From positions 1 through 47,210 of the forward strand of contig JARGFJ010000019.1 in the NCBI GenBank assembly GCA_029210875.1: 47,210 nucleotides of DNA, written 5' to 3'. Shown piece by piece: positions 36,583 through 45,484 of this stretch. The DNA is from Gammaproteobacteria bacterium (GTDB lineage Bacteria; Pseudomonadota; Gammaproteobacteria; Nitrosococcales; Methylophagaceae). Below the pieces are notes generated by a model. The model had not been told where the DNA came from and ran no database searches. It was given only the letters and a program-made list of their open reading frames with translations. Every line of letters starts with the position of its first letter. Positions within the stretch are counted from its first letter, which is position 1. A program made the translations under genes and the position numbers.

Positions 36583-36619
36583 AAAAAAGCGGGCGAGATC
36601 TGGTTTTCGCCCGCTTTTT
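36583..36619 (+). terminator. Rho-independent terminator after tupA
   Basis: The strong GC-rich stem GCGGGCGA/TCGCCCGC (36589-36596 with 36607-36614) is followed by five T residues on the plus strand and preceded by six A residues. It terminates tupA and probably also the convergent lipoprotein gene. Confidence 0.9.
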
Positions 36620-36640
36620 ATTTATATTCAAGTGCGCTGA

Positions 36641-37108
36641 TTATTGTGCGTTAGGCATAGCATCATGCATCGCGTCCATATCTGCTTCTGAAGGCATATC
36701 TTCAGCACTAGGCATATCCATTTCAGAACTATGCTCTTCCATCATTTCAGAAGCTGAATCCATTGCTTCTTCAGCTGCATTTTCCATCGATTCTATGGCT
36801 TCACTTGCTGACTCAGTCATTTCAGTAGCCATTTCAGATGTTGCATCCATTGCCTCATCCATCATTTCAGATGTGCTTTCAGCAGCATCTTCAGCCATTT
36901 CAGTTGTGGCATCTACTGCTTCACTTGCCATTTCTGATGTCGATTCCACAACATCTGATGTCGTGTCACTAACCGTTTCTGCTACATCATTAGCCATTTC
37001 AGTTGCCTGTTCCACCACAGATTTTTCTGCTTCTGTGTCAGAGCTTTGATCGCAGGCTGAAATTAATAAAGCAGAAGCGATTAAAGCTGAGAGTGTTAAC
37101 TTTTTCAT
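36641..37108 (-). CDS. Acidic, low-complexity lipoprotein with Ser-Glu-Met repeats
   Basis: The 155 residues contain a signal with lipobox LISAC (Cys at residue 19) and then a mature region almost entirely of Glu, Asp, Ser, Thr, Ala and Met. Degenerate repeats SEMxxEAxDA(T/S) recur through about residues 50-130, giving a long amphipathic, LEA-like helix with about a dozen acidic clusters and many Met residues. No catalytic feature is visible. It may bind cations or metals, or act as a disordered periplasmic spacer. It is monocistronic, between the tupA terminator and the DUF2333 gene. Confidence 0.8.
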   Translation of the reverse strand: MKKLTLSALIASALLISACDQSSDTEAEKSVVEQATEMANDVAETVSDTTSDVVESTSEMASEAVDATTEMAEDAAESTSEMMDEAMDATSEMATEMTESASEAIESMENAAEEAMDSASEMMEEHSSEMDMPSAEDMPSEADMDAMHDAMPNAQ

Positions 37109-37145
37109 TGATGAATTCCTTAAAGGTTTGTTTAACTATGTAATC

Positions 37146-38210
37146 TTATCCTTGACTGAGTAAACTACGCAAATCAATGATGGCGGCATTGGCGCGTGAG
37201 ATATAAGACGCCATCACTAAAGAATGATTGGCAAGCAAGCCAAAACCACTTCCATTTAATATCATTGGACTCCAAACGCTTTCCTGACTTGCTTCTAGCT
37301 CACGAATAATTTGACGCAAGCTGATTAATGCGTTTTTCTTTTGAAGTATGTCAGCAAAGTCATGTTCGACCGCTTTTAATAAGTGGATAAGTGCCCATGC
37401 CGAACCGCGTGTTTCATAAAAAACATCATCAATCTGTGTCCACGGTGTTTTGGTGGTGACTTCTGCAGGTGTTGGAGTCGACTGGTTAGCATTGGGATCG
37501 CCAGCTAAATCGGTATTGATACGAATTTGACCGACACTGGCACTAAGACGTTGCGATAAGCTGCCTAGACGTTTTTCAACAATGGCAAGCCATGCGGCAA
37601 GGTTATCAGCCCGTGCGTAGAATTGAGCATCATCATTGTCAGGATTACTCAGACGAGTCAAATATGACTCTAATGCATTCACGCCTTTTTGATATTCACG
37701 TTCAGTCGGTGGAAACAACCATGATTCAGAATTGAAGTTAAATTGTGGTTCGGCAATCGATAAGTCGGGATCTTCTAACGATTGTGATTGTGATCGACTG
37801 ATATCGTTGCGCAAAGAACGAGAAAAATCACGAATTTGTACTAATACACCGAACTCCCAGTTAGGAACGTTGTCCATCCATATCGATGGCGGCATCACAT
37901 CATTACTGAGATAGCCGCCTGGCTTATGTAATAAGGCATTACCTAAGATGATTAGGGTGGCGGTTGATGTGTAGCCAGTGACAATAGTTTGTTGTCGTGC
38001 ATTAGACATTTCAGTCGCGACTTCAAATGGATTGAAATCGTTTGGAGTGCGATCCCACCACAACATTATCACTAACAACACAACAATAATAATGGCTAAA
38101 ACTGAACTCGTGACTTTAAGTACTTGATTGCGATTTTTGGCGATAGCGGTGAAATCGACAAGTGACCAATAGGTATTTTTTAGGTATTGAATCAGTGAGG
38201 TTGAATCCAT
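37146..38210 (-). CDS. DUF2333 family inner-membrane protein
   Basis: The 354 residues have an N-terminal membrane helix (about 30-50), a motif DRTPNDFNPFEVA, and the DUF2333 domain with GGYLSNDVMPPSIWMDNVPNWEFGVL (about 92-117) and a C-terminal ILNGSGFGLLANHSLVMASYISRANAA. The function of this family is unknown. I prefer the ATG at 38210, about 10 bases after AAGGT; the ATG at 38219 is almost touching that site. It is divergent from the Gld-like ABC genes, which begin at 38378. Confidence 0.88.
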   Translation of the reverse strand: MDSTSLIQYLKNTYWSLVDFTAIAKNRNQVLKVTSSVLAIIIVVLLVIMLWWDRTPNDFNPFEVATEMSNARQQTIVTGYTSTATLIILGNALLHKPGGYLSNDVMPPSIWMDNVPNWEFGVLVQIRDFSRSLRNDISRSQSQSLEDPDLSIAEPQFNFNSESWLFPPTEREYQKGVNALESYLTRLSNPDNDDAQFYARADNLAAWLAIVEKRLGSLSQRLSASVGQIRINTDLAGDPNANQSTPTPAEVTTKTPWTQIDDVFYETRGSAWALIHLLKAVEHDFADILQKKNALISLRQIIRELEASQESVWSPMILNGSGFGLLANHSLVMASYISRANAAIIDLRSLLSQG

Positions 38211-38377
38211 ATATGACATTACCTTGGATAAGACGGTTAGTTGATAGACTAAGCTGTTGTGTCAATGAAAACAAGAATAATACTGACTTTGACTAAATCA
38301 AACTTGACTTGTTGTGGTTAAGGTCAGAATAATGTGCGGTTTGCAAAAAAGATTATAGAGCGGGGGACGCTTTTGTT

Positions 38378-39328
38378 ATGACATTGAGAATCGAGATCGA
38401 TGATCTCGCCAAATATTTTGGTGAAATTAAAGCTGTAGATGGTGTGTCATTTTCAGTAAAAAAAGGTGAGGTATTAGGGTTTCTTGGGCCAAATGGTGCG
38501 GGCAAATCAACCACCATGAAAATGATTACGGGCTTCTTGGCGCCAACACGAGGCACGGTAAGAGTCTGTGGTCATGATGTGCTGACTGATCCTATCTCAG
38601 TTAAAGCTAGTCTAGGTTATCTACCTGAAGGTGCCCCTGCGTATGCGGACATGACACCGGATAGTTTTTTACGTTTTATTGCCGATATTCGTGGCTTATC
38701 AGGTGCTGACAAAAAACAGGCTGTAGATTCAGCGGCAGAACGAGCGCGAATTAAACATGTTATGTTTCAACCAATTGAAACCTTATCTAAAGGTTATAAA
38801 CGTCGTGTTGGTTTGGCGCAATCAATTTTACACAATCCACCAGTATTGATTTTGGATGAGCCAACCGATGGTTTAGATCCAAACCAAAAACATGAAGTAC
38901 GTACCTTAATTAACGAAATGGCGCATGATAAAGCCATCATTATTTCGACCCATATTTTGGAAGAAGTGAATGCCTTATGTACCCGTAATGTTGTTATTGC
39001 TAACGGCAAGGTTCGGTTTGATGGTACACCACATGAACTTGAATCGATGTCACGTTATCACAATGCCGTTTGCCTAAACATTGCTAATGTTGCTGACACT
39101 GATGTTGTGCCGTTCTTGCATTCGCTTGATTTTGTTTCAGGCGTTGAGCCATTGACTTCAAATCGTGGTTTCCGGGTTTATCCAACTCAAGGTAAACACA
39201 TTACGGCTGAATTATCACAAGTGATCCGTGATCACGGTTGGCAAGTTGATTCACTGTATGCTGAAAACGGTCGACTCGATGAGGTGTTCCGCAGCATTAC
39301 ACTTAATAGCACGCAAGGTGAAGTCTAA
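38378..39328 (+). CDS. ABC transporter ATPase, GldA-like
   Basis: The 316 residues include Walker A GPNGAGKST, signature LSKGYKRRVGLAQ, Walker B VLILDEPTDGLDP and H-loop STHILEE. The signature LSKGYKR replaces LSGG, as in the GldA/CcmA branch. A C-terminal domain (about 230-310) is variable. It is the first of four overlapping or adjacent genes: its stop overlaps the permease start by one base. The system resembles Gld-type ABC transporters of gliding bacteria, which are also found in non-gliding gammaproteobacteria, where the substrate is unknown. Confidence 0.92.
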   Translation: MTLRIEIDDLAKYFGEIKAVDGVSFSVKKGEVLGFLGPNGAGKSTTMKMITGFLAPTRGTVRVCGHDVLTDPISVKASLGYLPEGAPAYADMTPDSFLRFIADIRGLSGADKKQAVDSAAERARIKHVMFQPIETLSKGYKRRVGLAQSILHNPPVLILDEPTDGLDPNQKHEVRTLINEMAHDKAIIISTHILEEVNALCTRNVVIANGKVRFDGTPHELESMSRYHNAVCLNIANVADTDVVPFLHSLDFVSGVEPLTSNRGFRVYPTQGKHITAELSQVIRDHGWQVDSLYAENGRLDEVFRSITLNSTQGEV

Positions 39329-40068
39329 TGAACATGATCACTATTTGGTTTATTATGAAACGTGAGCTAAATGGCTATTTTGCAACGCCAGTAGCCTATG
39401 TTTTTATTATTATTTTCTTGTTACTAACTGGTTTTTCAACCTTTTATTTAGGCAACTTCTTTGAACGAGGTGAAGCCGATCTTTATCCGTTCTTTTCAAT
39501 CCATCCTTGGCTGTATGTTTTACTAATTCCGGCTATTTCAATGCGTTTATGGTCGGAAGAACGTAAAAACGGGTCGATTGAGTTATTAATGACCTTGCCG
39601 GTTTCAGTACAAGAAGCAGTATTAGGCAAGTTCTTAGCTGCATGGGCATTTACTGGCCTGGCATTATTGCTTAACTTCCCACTTTGGATCACCGTTAATT
39701 ATTTAGGATCACCTGATAATGGTGTCATTTTTGCCGGTTTCTTGGGAAGTCTGTTGATGGCTGGTGGTTTCCTAGCTATTGGCTCGTGTATTTCCGCCAC
39801 CACCAAAAATCAGGTTATTTCGTTTGTACTTAGCTTGATTGTGAGTCTTGTTTTTGTACTCAGTGGCTACGGTATCGTCTTAGACTTTTTCAGTAGTTGG
39901 GCGCCTGCAACCTTAATTAACGCAGTGAGTTCATTTAGTTTCTTAACGCATTTTGACGCTATATCTAAAGGTGTTATTGATATGCGTGATATGTTCTATT
40001 TCGCGTCGGTAATTATCATATGGCTATTTGCTAATGCCATTGTTATTAATGCCCGTAAAGCCGACTAG
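39328..40068 (+). CDS. ABC-2 type permease, GldF-like
   Basis: The 246 residues have six membrane helices (about 20-45, 58-80, 105-130, 140-165, 168-190 and 220-240). The motif LRLWSEERKNGSIELLMTLP-like, here MRLWSEERKNGSIELLMTLP, at about 70-89 is the ABC-2 permease signature. It pairs with the ATPase upstream and with the GldG-like protein 14 bases downstream. Confidence 0.9.
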   Translation: MNMITIWFIMKRELNGYFATPVAYVFIIIFLLLTGFSTFYLGNFFERGEADLYPFFSIHPWLYVLLIPAISMRLWSEERKNGSIELLMTLPVSVQEAVLGKFLAAWAFTGLALLLNFPLWITVNYLGSPDNGVIFAGFLGSLLMAGGFLAIGSCISATTKNQVISFVLSLIVSLVFVLSGYGIVLDFFSSWAPATLINAVSSFSFLTHFDAISKGVIDMRDMFYFASVIIIWLFANAIVINARKAD

Positions 40069-40082
40069 GAGTTTTAGCGAAG

Positions 40083-41996
40083 ATGAATAAACAGATATTA
40101 TCAACTTTCGGCTTAGTGTTAGCCATCATTCTATTTTTGTCATTTAATATCGTCACCAATGGCAATTTAAAATCAGCACGTGTTGATTTAACAGAAGACA
40201 AGCTATATACCTTATCGGACGGTTCTTTGAGTATTATTAAATCACTGGACGAACCGATTACATTACGTTTTTATTATTCTGAACAAGTGGCGCAAGAGTT
40301 GCCTAGCTTAAAAGCCTATGCTCAACGCGTTCAAGAATTATTGATGGAATATAAGCGTGCTTCAGACGATATGATTCGTTTGCAAATCATAAACCCCGAG
40401 CCTTTCTCTGATAGTGAACAGCGTGCCAAGCAATATGGTTTGCAAGGTGTGCCCATCGACGGTAAAACCGACTTGCTATATTTCGGGCTTGCCGGCAGTA
40501 ACTTACTTGATGGTGTTGAAAGTATTCCTTTCTTTCAGCCCGAAAAGGAAGATGTACTTGAATATGATTTAACCAAGTTAATTTACAAATTATCAAGTGC
40601 TGAGCGTAAGTCAGTTGGTGTAATCAGTGCGCTAGCTGTTGATGGCGAAGATTATGACCCACTAAAAGGTAAATTAGACACGGATACGGGTAAAGCACCA
40701 TGGGCTGTGATGGCTGAATTACGCCAAATGTTTAATGTATCTGTGTTGCCAGTTGATATTAAACGTATCCCATCAAGCTTAGATGTATTGGTGGTGATTC
40801 ATCCCAAAGATTTTAGTGATAGTACGTTGTATGCGATTGAGCAATATGTCCTGCGTGGCGGCAAATTAATCAGTTATGTTGATCCTTATGCTGAAATCGA
40901 TATTCCAGAAAAAGATCCTGACAATCCAATGGCAGCGCGTTTAGCGTCGCGTAGTTCAAATATGGCTGAACTATTTAAAGCCTGGGGATTTGAACGTGTC
41001 GGTGCCGATATCGTTGCTGATCGTAAAACAGCAATTAAAGTTGATTTTGGTGCGATATCTAATAACCAGCCTATTGATTATGTCTTATGGCAGGCGGTGA
41101 CTGCAGATCAGGTCAATAAAGAAGATCATGTCACCAGCCAGTTGAAAAAAATTGATGTAGCAACTGTCGGTCGTTTCCAGGAACTTGAAGGTCATACCAC
41201 TGAGATCACGCCTTTGTTTTCATCCAGTAATGAAGCCATGTTGGTTGATAAACGTGTGGTGCAATTTAGACATGATCCAATGGCATTATTGACTAAATAT
41301 CAAGCTGGAACCTTAAGTTATCCAATGGCCGTTCGTGTAAAAGGTAACGTCCAAACAGCGTATCCGCAAGGCTTGAAAGGTGAGGATGGTCAGTATCAAT
41401 TACCATTTGGTCACATTACGGAATCAAAACAGCCGATTGATGTCATCGCAATTGCAGATGTTGATATGTTGCAAGATCGGTTCTGGATTCAAAAACAGGA
41501 CTTTTACGGACATGAAATTGCATACAGCACATCAAATAATATTGATTTGTTAATAAATGCAATTGATGACATGGCGGGTAGTACCGGTTTGATTAGTGTA
41601 CGTTCTCGTGCCGGGTTCTCACGTCCGTTTGATCGCGTATTAGCATTACAGCGTGACGCTGAGAAACGCTACCGCACCAAAGAGCGTGAACTACAGAGAA
41701 CCTTGACTGAAACCAAACAGCGTATTGCCAGAATGCAGGTTGAACGCAGTGGTAGCGGTGAAGCAATTCTTAATGATGAGCAGAAAAAAGAAATTGCCGA
41801 ATTCGAATTGATTGTCAATAAAACACAACAGAAATTGCGTGAAGTTCAAGGTAATTTACGTAAAGATATTGATAAGCTTGATACCCAACTTAAGTTTTTC
41901 AATATTGGCCTTGTACCAATGATAATTGCGTTGCTGGCAGTGATTAGTGGTTGGGTGCGGATACGTAAGCGTACTCGTGGTCGCAATCAACAATAA
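40083..41996 (+). CDS. GldG-like ABC-associated membrane protein
   Basis: The 637 residues have an N-terminal membrane helix (about 6-26), the motif RVDLTEDKLYTLSDGS, a large extracytoplasmic region (ABC_transp_aux, about 40-470), a long coiled-coil (about 530-600) and a second membrane helix (about 610-628) followed by a basic tail. This domain order fits GldG. Together with the ATPase and permease it would form an inner-membrane complex with a large periplasmic module. Confidence 0.88.
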   Translation: MNKQILSTFGLVLAIILFLSFNIVTNGNLKSARVDLTEDKLYTLSDGSLSIIKSLDEPITLRFYYSEQVAQELPSLKAYAQRVQELLMEYKRASDDMIRLQIINPEPFSDSEQRAKQYGLQGVPIDGKTDLLYFGLAGSNLLDGVESIPFFQPEKEDVLEYDLTKLIYKLSSAERKSVGVISALAVDGEDYDPLKGKLDTDTGKAPWAVMAELRQMFNVSVLPVDIKRIPSSLDVLVVIHPKDFSDSTLYAIEQYVLRGGKLISYVDPYAEIDIPEKDPDNPMAARLASRSSNMAELFKAWGFERVGADIVADRKTAIKVDFGAISNNQPIDYVLWQAVTADQVNKEDHVTSQLKKIDVATVGRFQELEGHTTEITPLFSSSNEAMLVDKRVVQFRHDPMALLTKYQAGTLSYPMAVRVKGNVQTAYPQGLKGEDGQYQLPFGHITESKQPIDVIAIADVDMLQDRFWIQKQDFYGHEIAYSTSNNIDLLINAIDDMAGSTGLISVRSRAGFSRPFDRVLALQRDAEKRYRTKERELQRTLTETKQRIARMQVERSGSGEAILNDEQKKEIAEFELIVNKTQQKLREVQGNLRKDIDKLDTQLKFFNIGLVPMIIALLAVISGWVRIRKRTRGRNQQ

Positions 41997-42025
41997 TGTA
42001 ACTGAATTTGACTAGGTTTATCCAA

Positions 42026-43144
42026 ATGATAAAGAAACTAAATAGCCTGACTATTTTATTGATCATCACAGTCGTGATGGTGATCTTGATGTTAATTACA
42101 ATCCAAGGTCCTAGTGATAATAATGATGATTATTCATTATTATTCCCTGATTTATTCGAGCAGTTGAGTGATGTTGATACCTTGAAATTCAAGAGCTCAC
42201 AAGATGAATTTACCCTCTTTAAGAAAGATGAAGATTGGTACATAAAGGAACGTTGGAATCATCCAGCTGATTTTAATCTTGTTAAACGTGCTCTTATTGA
42301 TATCGCTGAATCTAAAATTCTTGATCGTAAAACAGCCAATCCAGAACAGTATCCAATTTTAGGTGTGGAGGGTGCAGACAATGGTGGTTCATCACTGTTA
42401 GTGACATTGCTCAGTGGCGATAAGGAAATGGCCAGCTTGATTATTGGTAATGAACGTGAAGTAGGTCAAACAGCCGGTCCCCGCCAGTTTTATGTGCGTC
42501 GTGATGGTGAAGAACGTACCTGGTTTGTAGAAGGCTATTTAAATCTGAATCGTTTTATGATCAACTGGATCAAGAGTGAAGTGGTTAATATTGCTCGCGA
42601 ACGTATTGCACAAGTAAACATTATTCAACCCAATGGTGATACTGCAACATTGGTTAATACGGGCGCTAAAGACAAATTTGGTACACCTACAGCGTTAGAT
42701 AAAACCGTGTTTAAATATGATCAGTTAGGTTATGACATTGCAGGTACTTTATTCCAATTACGAATGGAAGATGTACAGCCAATTGCTGAATTTTCTCGTG
42801 GTGACGCCGAAATTGTGATTGCTGAATTTATTACATTTGATGGTATGAAAGTCACAACTGAAACATCATTTATTGATGGCCAGTACTTTACAACCTTTAA
42901 TGCAGAATTTGATCCTGCACTTGTTAAAACAGCGCCTGAGGATATACAGGCATTGGATGTGCTGAAGTCAGCAGATGATGTTAACAAGGAAGTGGCAAAA
43001 CTAAATAAAGATTTACAGGCTTGGGCATATCGCTTTGGTGGCTTCGTTGGAACCAATTTGATGCGTGCCAAAGCGGATATTGTCACCGAAACCAGCAATG
43101 TTATACCCATGCCGATCGATATGATGGGCGTTGCAGCACCATAG
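42026..43144 (+). CDS. DUF4340 protein of the Gld-like operon
   Basis: The 372 residues comprise one N-terminal membrane helix (about 8-26) and a periplasmic DUF4340 region with repeated beta units. I start at the ATG at 42026; the in-frame TTG at 42008 lies only 12 bases after the previous stop and has no ribosome binding site, while TAGG precedes the ATG. DUF4340 genes commonly follow GldG-like genes, and this one is the last before a strong terminator. Its precise role is unknown. Confidence 0.85.
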   Translation: MIKKLNSLTILLIITVVMVILMLITIQGPSDNNDDYSLLFPDLFEQLSDVDTLKFKSSQDEFTLFKKDEDWYIKERWNHPADFNLVKRALIDIAESKILDRKTANPEQYPILGVEGADNGGSSLLVTLLSGDKEMASLIIGNEREVGQTAGPRQFYVRRDGEERTWFVEGYLNLNRFMINWIKSEVVNIARERIAQVNIIQPNGDTATLVNTGAKDKFGTPTALDKTVFKYDQLGYDIAGTLFQLRMEDVQPIAEFSRGDAEIVIAEFITFDGMKVTTETSFIDGQYFTTFNAEFDPALVKTAPEDIQALDVLKSADDVNKEVAKLNKDLQAWAYRFGGFVGTNLMRAKADIVTETSNVIPMPIDMMGVAAP

Positions 43145-43161
43145 CAAATAATCTTGGTCAG

Positions 43162-43189
43162 AAAAAAAGGCTCTTTCAGAGCCTTTTTT
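43162..43189. terminator. Bidirectional terminator between DUF4340 gene and cheV
   Basis: The stem GGCTCT/AGAGCC (43169-43174 with 43178-43183) has a 3-base loop, flanked by seven A residues on the left and six T residues on the right. It functions for both convergent genes. Confidence 0.92.
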
Positions 43190-43192
43190 ATT

Positions 43193-44137
43193 TCAGTTTG
43201 TTTCGGGCACTTTCCATTCTTCAATAAGCCCTTGGACGGCAATAGCCAAATCATCAGGTGAGAATTTGGGAATAAAACGATCGGCACCCACTTTTTCGAC
43301 CATAGTGGTATTAAAATTACCACTCATCGAGGTATGCAAAAGAATCTTTATATCCTTTAGTAAGGGATCTTTACGTACTTCTGAAGTAAGGGTGTAACCA
43401 TCCATCTCTGGCATTTCAATATCTGAAATCATCATTGCGATATGGTTTTTAACATCAATTCCTTGTTCAGCCCATTCTTGCAGTTTTTCCAGCGCTTTTT
43501 TTCCATCATTGACGATGGTGGTATCAACCCCTATTTGTTCCATGGTTCGTTTGATTTGATTGCGAGCCACGCTGGAATCATCAGCTACTAAAATGTGCGG
43601 ACGCTGCGCTGCATTTTGTTCAGAATAATTTTTGACTAAATCTTCAGATACAGTGAGATCGTTACCAATCACTTCCGCCATGACTTTCTCAACGTCGATA
43701 ATTTCAATTAGCTCATTGTCTACTTTAGTGATTGCTGTCATATAATTATTACGACCAACCGCACTCGGTGGCGGCAAAATATCTGCCCAGCTAGTATTAA
43801 TGATTCGTTCAATATTACTGACTAAAAAACCTTGAACAGAACGATTATATTCGGTAATGATAACAAAGCTTTTGCTAATATCTTCAACTGGTCTGCCGCC
43901 TATGCCCAAGGATAGATCAAAGATACTTATTGCCATGCCGCGAATATGAGCTGTACCTCTAACAACAGGATGTGAGTTGGGTATTCTGGTCAGTATTGGA
44001 CAAGGAATCGCTTCTTTCACTTTAAATACATTTATGCCAAAACGTTGTTTTGATCCTAATTGGAAAAGAAGTAGTTCTAGACGGTTATGACCGACTAGCT
44101 GGGTTCGTTGATCTACGCCATCGATCATACTTGCCAT
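43193..44137 (-). CDS. cheV: Chemotaxis adaptor/response regulator CheV
   Basis: The 314 residues combine a CheW-like domain (about 15-160) and a receiver domain (about 180-305) with the phosphorylation site Asp in MISDIEMPEMDG. CheV couples chemoreceptors to CheA and adapts the response. I start at the ATG at 44137, eight bases after AGGAGAT; an in-frame start 12 codons upstream has no such site. It is divergent from flgA, the usual polar-flagellum arrangement, but separated here by a MITE-like insertion. Confidence 0.94.
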   Translation of the reverse strand: MASMIDGVDQRTQLVGHNRLELLLFQLGSKQRFGINVFKVKEAIPCPILTRIPNSHPVVRGTAHIRGMAISIFDLSLGIGGRPVEDISKSFVIITEYNRSVQGFLVSNIERIINTSWADILPPPSAVGRNNYMTAITKVDNELIEIIDVEKVMAEVIGNDLTVSEDLVKNYSEQNAAQRPHILVADDSSVARNQIKRTMEQIGVDTTIVNDGKKALEKLQEWAEQGIDVKNHIAMMISDIEMPEMDGYTLTSEVRKDPLLKDIKILLHTSMSGNFNTTMVEKVGADRFIPKFSPDDLAIAVQGLIEEWKVPETN

Positions 44138-44261
44138 GGTAAATATCTCCTGAGAATGACTCTTTATAAACACTATACCAATAATACTTCATCGTTGGAT
44201 CTCCGCTTTTACGGGGATGACAGCAGCTGGTAATCTAACAGCAGGTCCAATCATCACCGGT

Positions 44262-44511
44262 ATATACCCAAGTTCATTGAAGATGCAGATAGTGCTAAAA
44301 ATTTCCGTTCACCCTGAACTGTCGAAGAGTTAGCTTGCTTAGGTTCATGCTTGGACAAGCTCTCGGCAACTGCTTATTACCTCGACGTGGGAGGGTGGGA
44401 ACGAGCCATGCAGAAGAAACATCTGCAACGTTTTCTGCCCTACCTCCCGCACCCATGCAGTCAACCACCAACGGTAAAAGTAGCAAGCATCTTCAAGTTG
44501 ATTGGGTATAT
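44262..44511. mobile_element. MITE-like element with about 25-bp terminal inverted repeats
   Basis: The left end 44262-44286 and right end 44487-44511 are inverted copies with conserved blocks ATATACCCAA and TTGAAGATGC separated by 5 bases. The element is about 250 bp and has no transposase gene. It contains a TTCACCCTGAACTGTCGAAGAG stretch (about 44308-44329) of a kind seen as a dispersed repeat. Position and structure suggest a non-autonomous transposon inserted between cheV and flgA. Confidence 0.78.
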
Positions 44512-44609
44512 GGGTGTTATCGGAACCGTTTTCGGATTCTTTAAGTGAGTAACTTACCTGAGCTTGCTCCTGGATGAAAGTGTTGTGTTTTTTATTTTCT
44601 TAAATAAAT

Positions 44610-44625
44610 GGGCATGTAATTTGCA
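44610..44625 (+). promoter_or_regulatory. Sigma-54 promoter for flgA
   Basis: GGGCATG-N4-TTGCA matches the consensus TGGCACG-N4-TTGCA at 10 of 12 fixed positions with correct -24/-12 spacing. It lies 67 bases before the flgA ATG. flgA genes of polar flagella are often sigma-54/FlrC-dependent. Confidence 0.7.
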
Positions 44626-44691
44626 TTTATCTTAGTTAAGTTTCAGTAGGGTTGGAACCGTCATCTATTTGACAGTTCTCTGGAGAGCGAT

Positions 44692-45399
44692 ATGTACACC
44701 ATCAAAATACAGTTGATTATAACAGTGAGTTTACTGATAGGATTAGTCTTTCCTGCCTATAGTGAATCCTTGCAGTTATTGGATGAAATTGAGCACACTG
44801 CCTATGTGTACAGTTTAGCAGAAGCTCAGGCCCGGTATGACAACCCGCAGATTAGCGTTGAATCACTCGATTCACGCTTGCGATTACAAACATGTGAACA
44901 CCCGTTAACGGCTTTTTCCAATTCAGATAATGTGAGCCTGGGCAGTCAAGCCATTGGCATCAAATGTGATGCCCCTGTTGCATGGACCGTGTATGTCCCC
45001 GTTAAAATAAAAGTGTTTAAACCAATTGTGGTTGCAGCAAGAGGCCTGGATGCCAAGCAAATTATCACAGAAAACGATATTCGATTAGAACAACAAGATA
45101 TAGCGAAAATGCGTCGTGGCTATATTGAAAAGATTGAAAGCGTTGTTGGACAGCAATTAAAATATCCTGTCGCTGTCGGTGCTGTGATTAATCCGAATAG
45201 CTTATTTGAGCAAAAAGTAGTGCACCGTGGTGAGCAAATAATGCTGGTTGCAACGATAGGGAAAATGGAAGTTAGAATGGCGGGTACTGCGCTGGCTGAT
45301 GGGGAACAAGGTGAACGAGTCAGGGTTAAAAATGCATCTTCACACCGTGTTGTTGAAGGTGTTGTTGATGGTCCGGGAATTGTTAGAGTGTCGATGTGA
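44692..45399 (+). CDS. flgA: Flagellar P-ring assembly chaperone FlgA
   Basis: This periplasmic chaperone is needed to assemble FlgI into the P ring. The 235 residues have a signal peptide (about 1-25, AYS), an N-terminal domain with LRLQTCEHPL, and a C-terminal SAF-like domain with VVAARGLDAKQIITENDI (about 122-140) and RVKNASSHRVVEGVVDGPGIVRV at the end, as usual for the family. GGAGAG is a good ribosome binding site. It is followed 86 bases later by flgM, which has its own promoter. Confidence 0.94.
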   Translation: MYTIKIQLIITVSLLIGLVFPAYSESLQLLDEIEHTAYVYSLAEAQARYDNPQISVESLDSRLRLQTCEHPLTAFSNSDNVSLGSQAIGIKCDAPVAWTVYVPVKIKVFKPIVVAARGLDAKQIITENDIRLEQQDIAKMRRGYIEKIESVVGQQLKYPVAVGAVINPNSLFEQKVVHRGEQIMLVATIGKMEVRMAGTALADGEQGERVRVKNASSHRVVEGVVDGPGIVRVSM

Positions 45400-45428
45400 T
45401 TTTTTATGAATAAATATGACTTTTTTAT

Positions 45429-45455
45429 TCAAGTTTTTATGATTGTGGTCGATTA
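45429..45455 (+). promoter_or_regulatory. Sigma-28 (FliA) promoter for flgM
   Basis: TCAAGTTT-N11-GTCGATTA matches TAAAGTTT-N11-GCCGATAA at 13 of 16 positions with exact spacing. It ends 30 bases before the flgM ATG. A late-class promoter here fits the known autoregulation of flgM by FliA. Confidence 0.72.
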
Positions 45456-45484
45456 ACTTATTACATCATAGTGGAGACATTTAC

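Larger units (their letters stand above)
44138..44691. other. cheV-flgA intergenic region with repeats
   Basis: The 554 bases hold no gene I can support. A small imperfect hairpin GGATCTCCG...CGGGGATGAC lies at 44197-44221 and looks like a dispersed intergenic repeat. The MITE-like element occupies 44262-44511. A sigma-54 promoter for flgA lies at 44610-44625. Short open frames inside the element are not supported. Confidence 0.75.

Noticed and set aside
42730-43323. 197-codon minus-strand ORF over the DUF4340 3' end
   Set aside because: It runs across a strong bidirectional terminator and into cheV on the same strand in another frame; it is a shadow.
44197-44221. Rho-independent terminator
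   Set aside because: The hairpin lies upstream of both divergent genes, has no T-run and resembles a dispersed intergenic repeat.
44335-44548. Two overlapping small plus-strand ORFs in the cheV-flgA gap
   Set aside because: They lie within the MITE-like element, have no ribosome binding site and extend across its inverted repeat.
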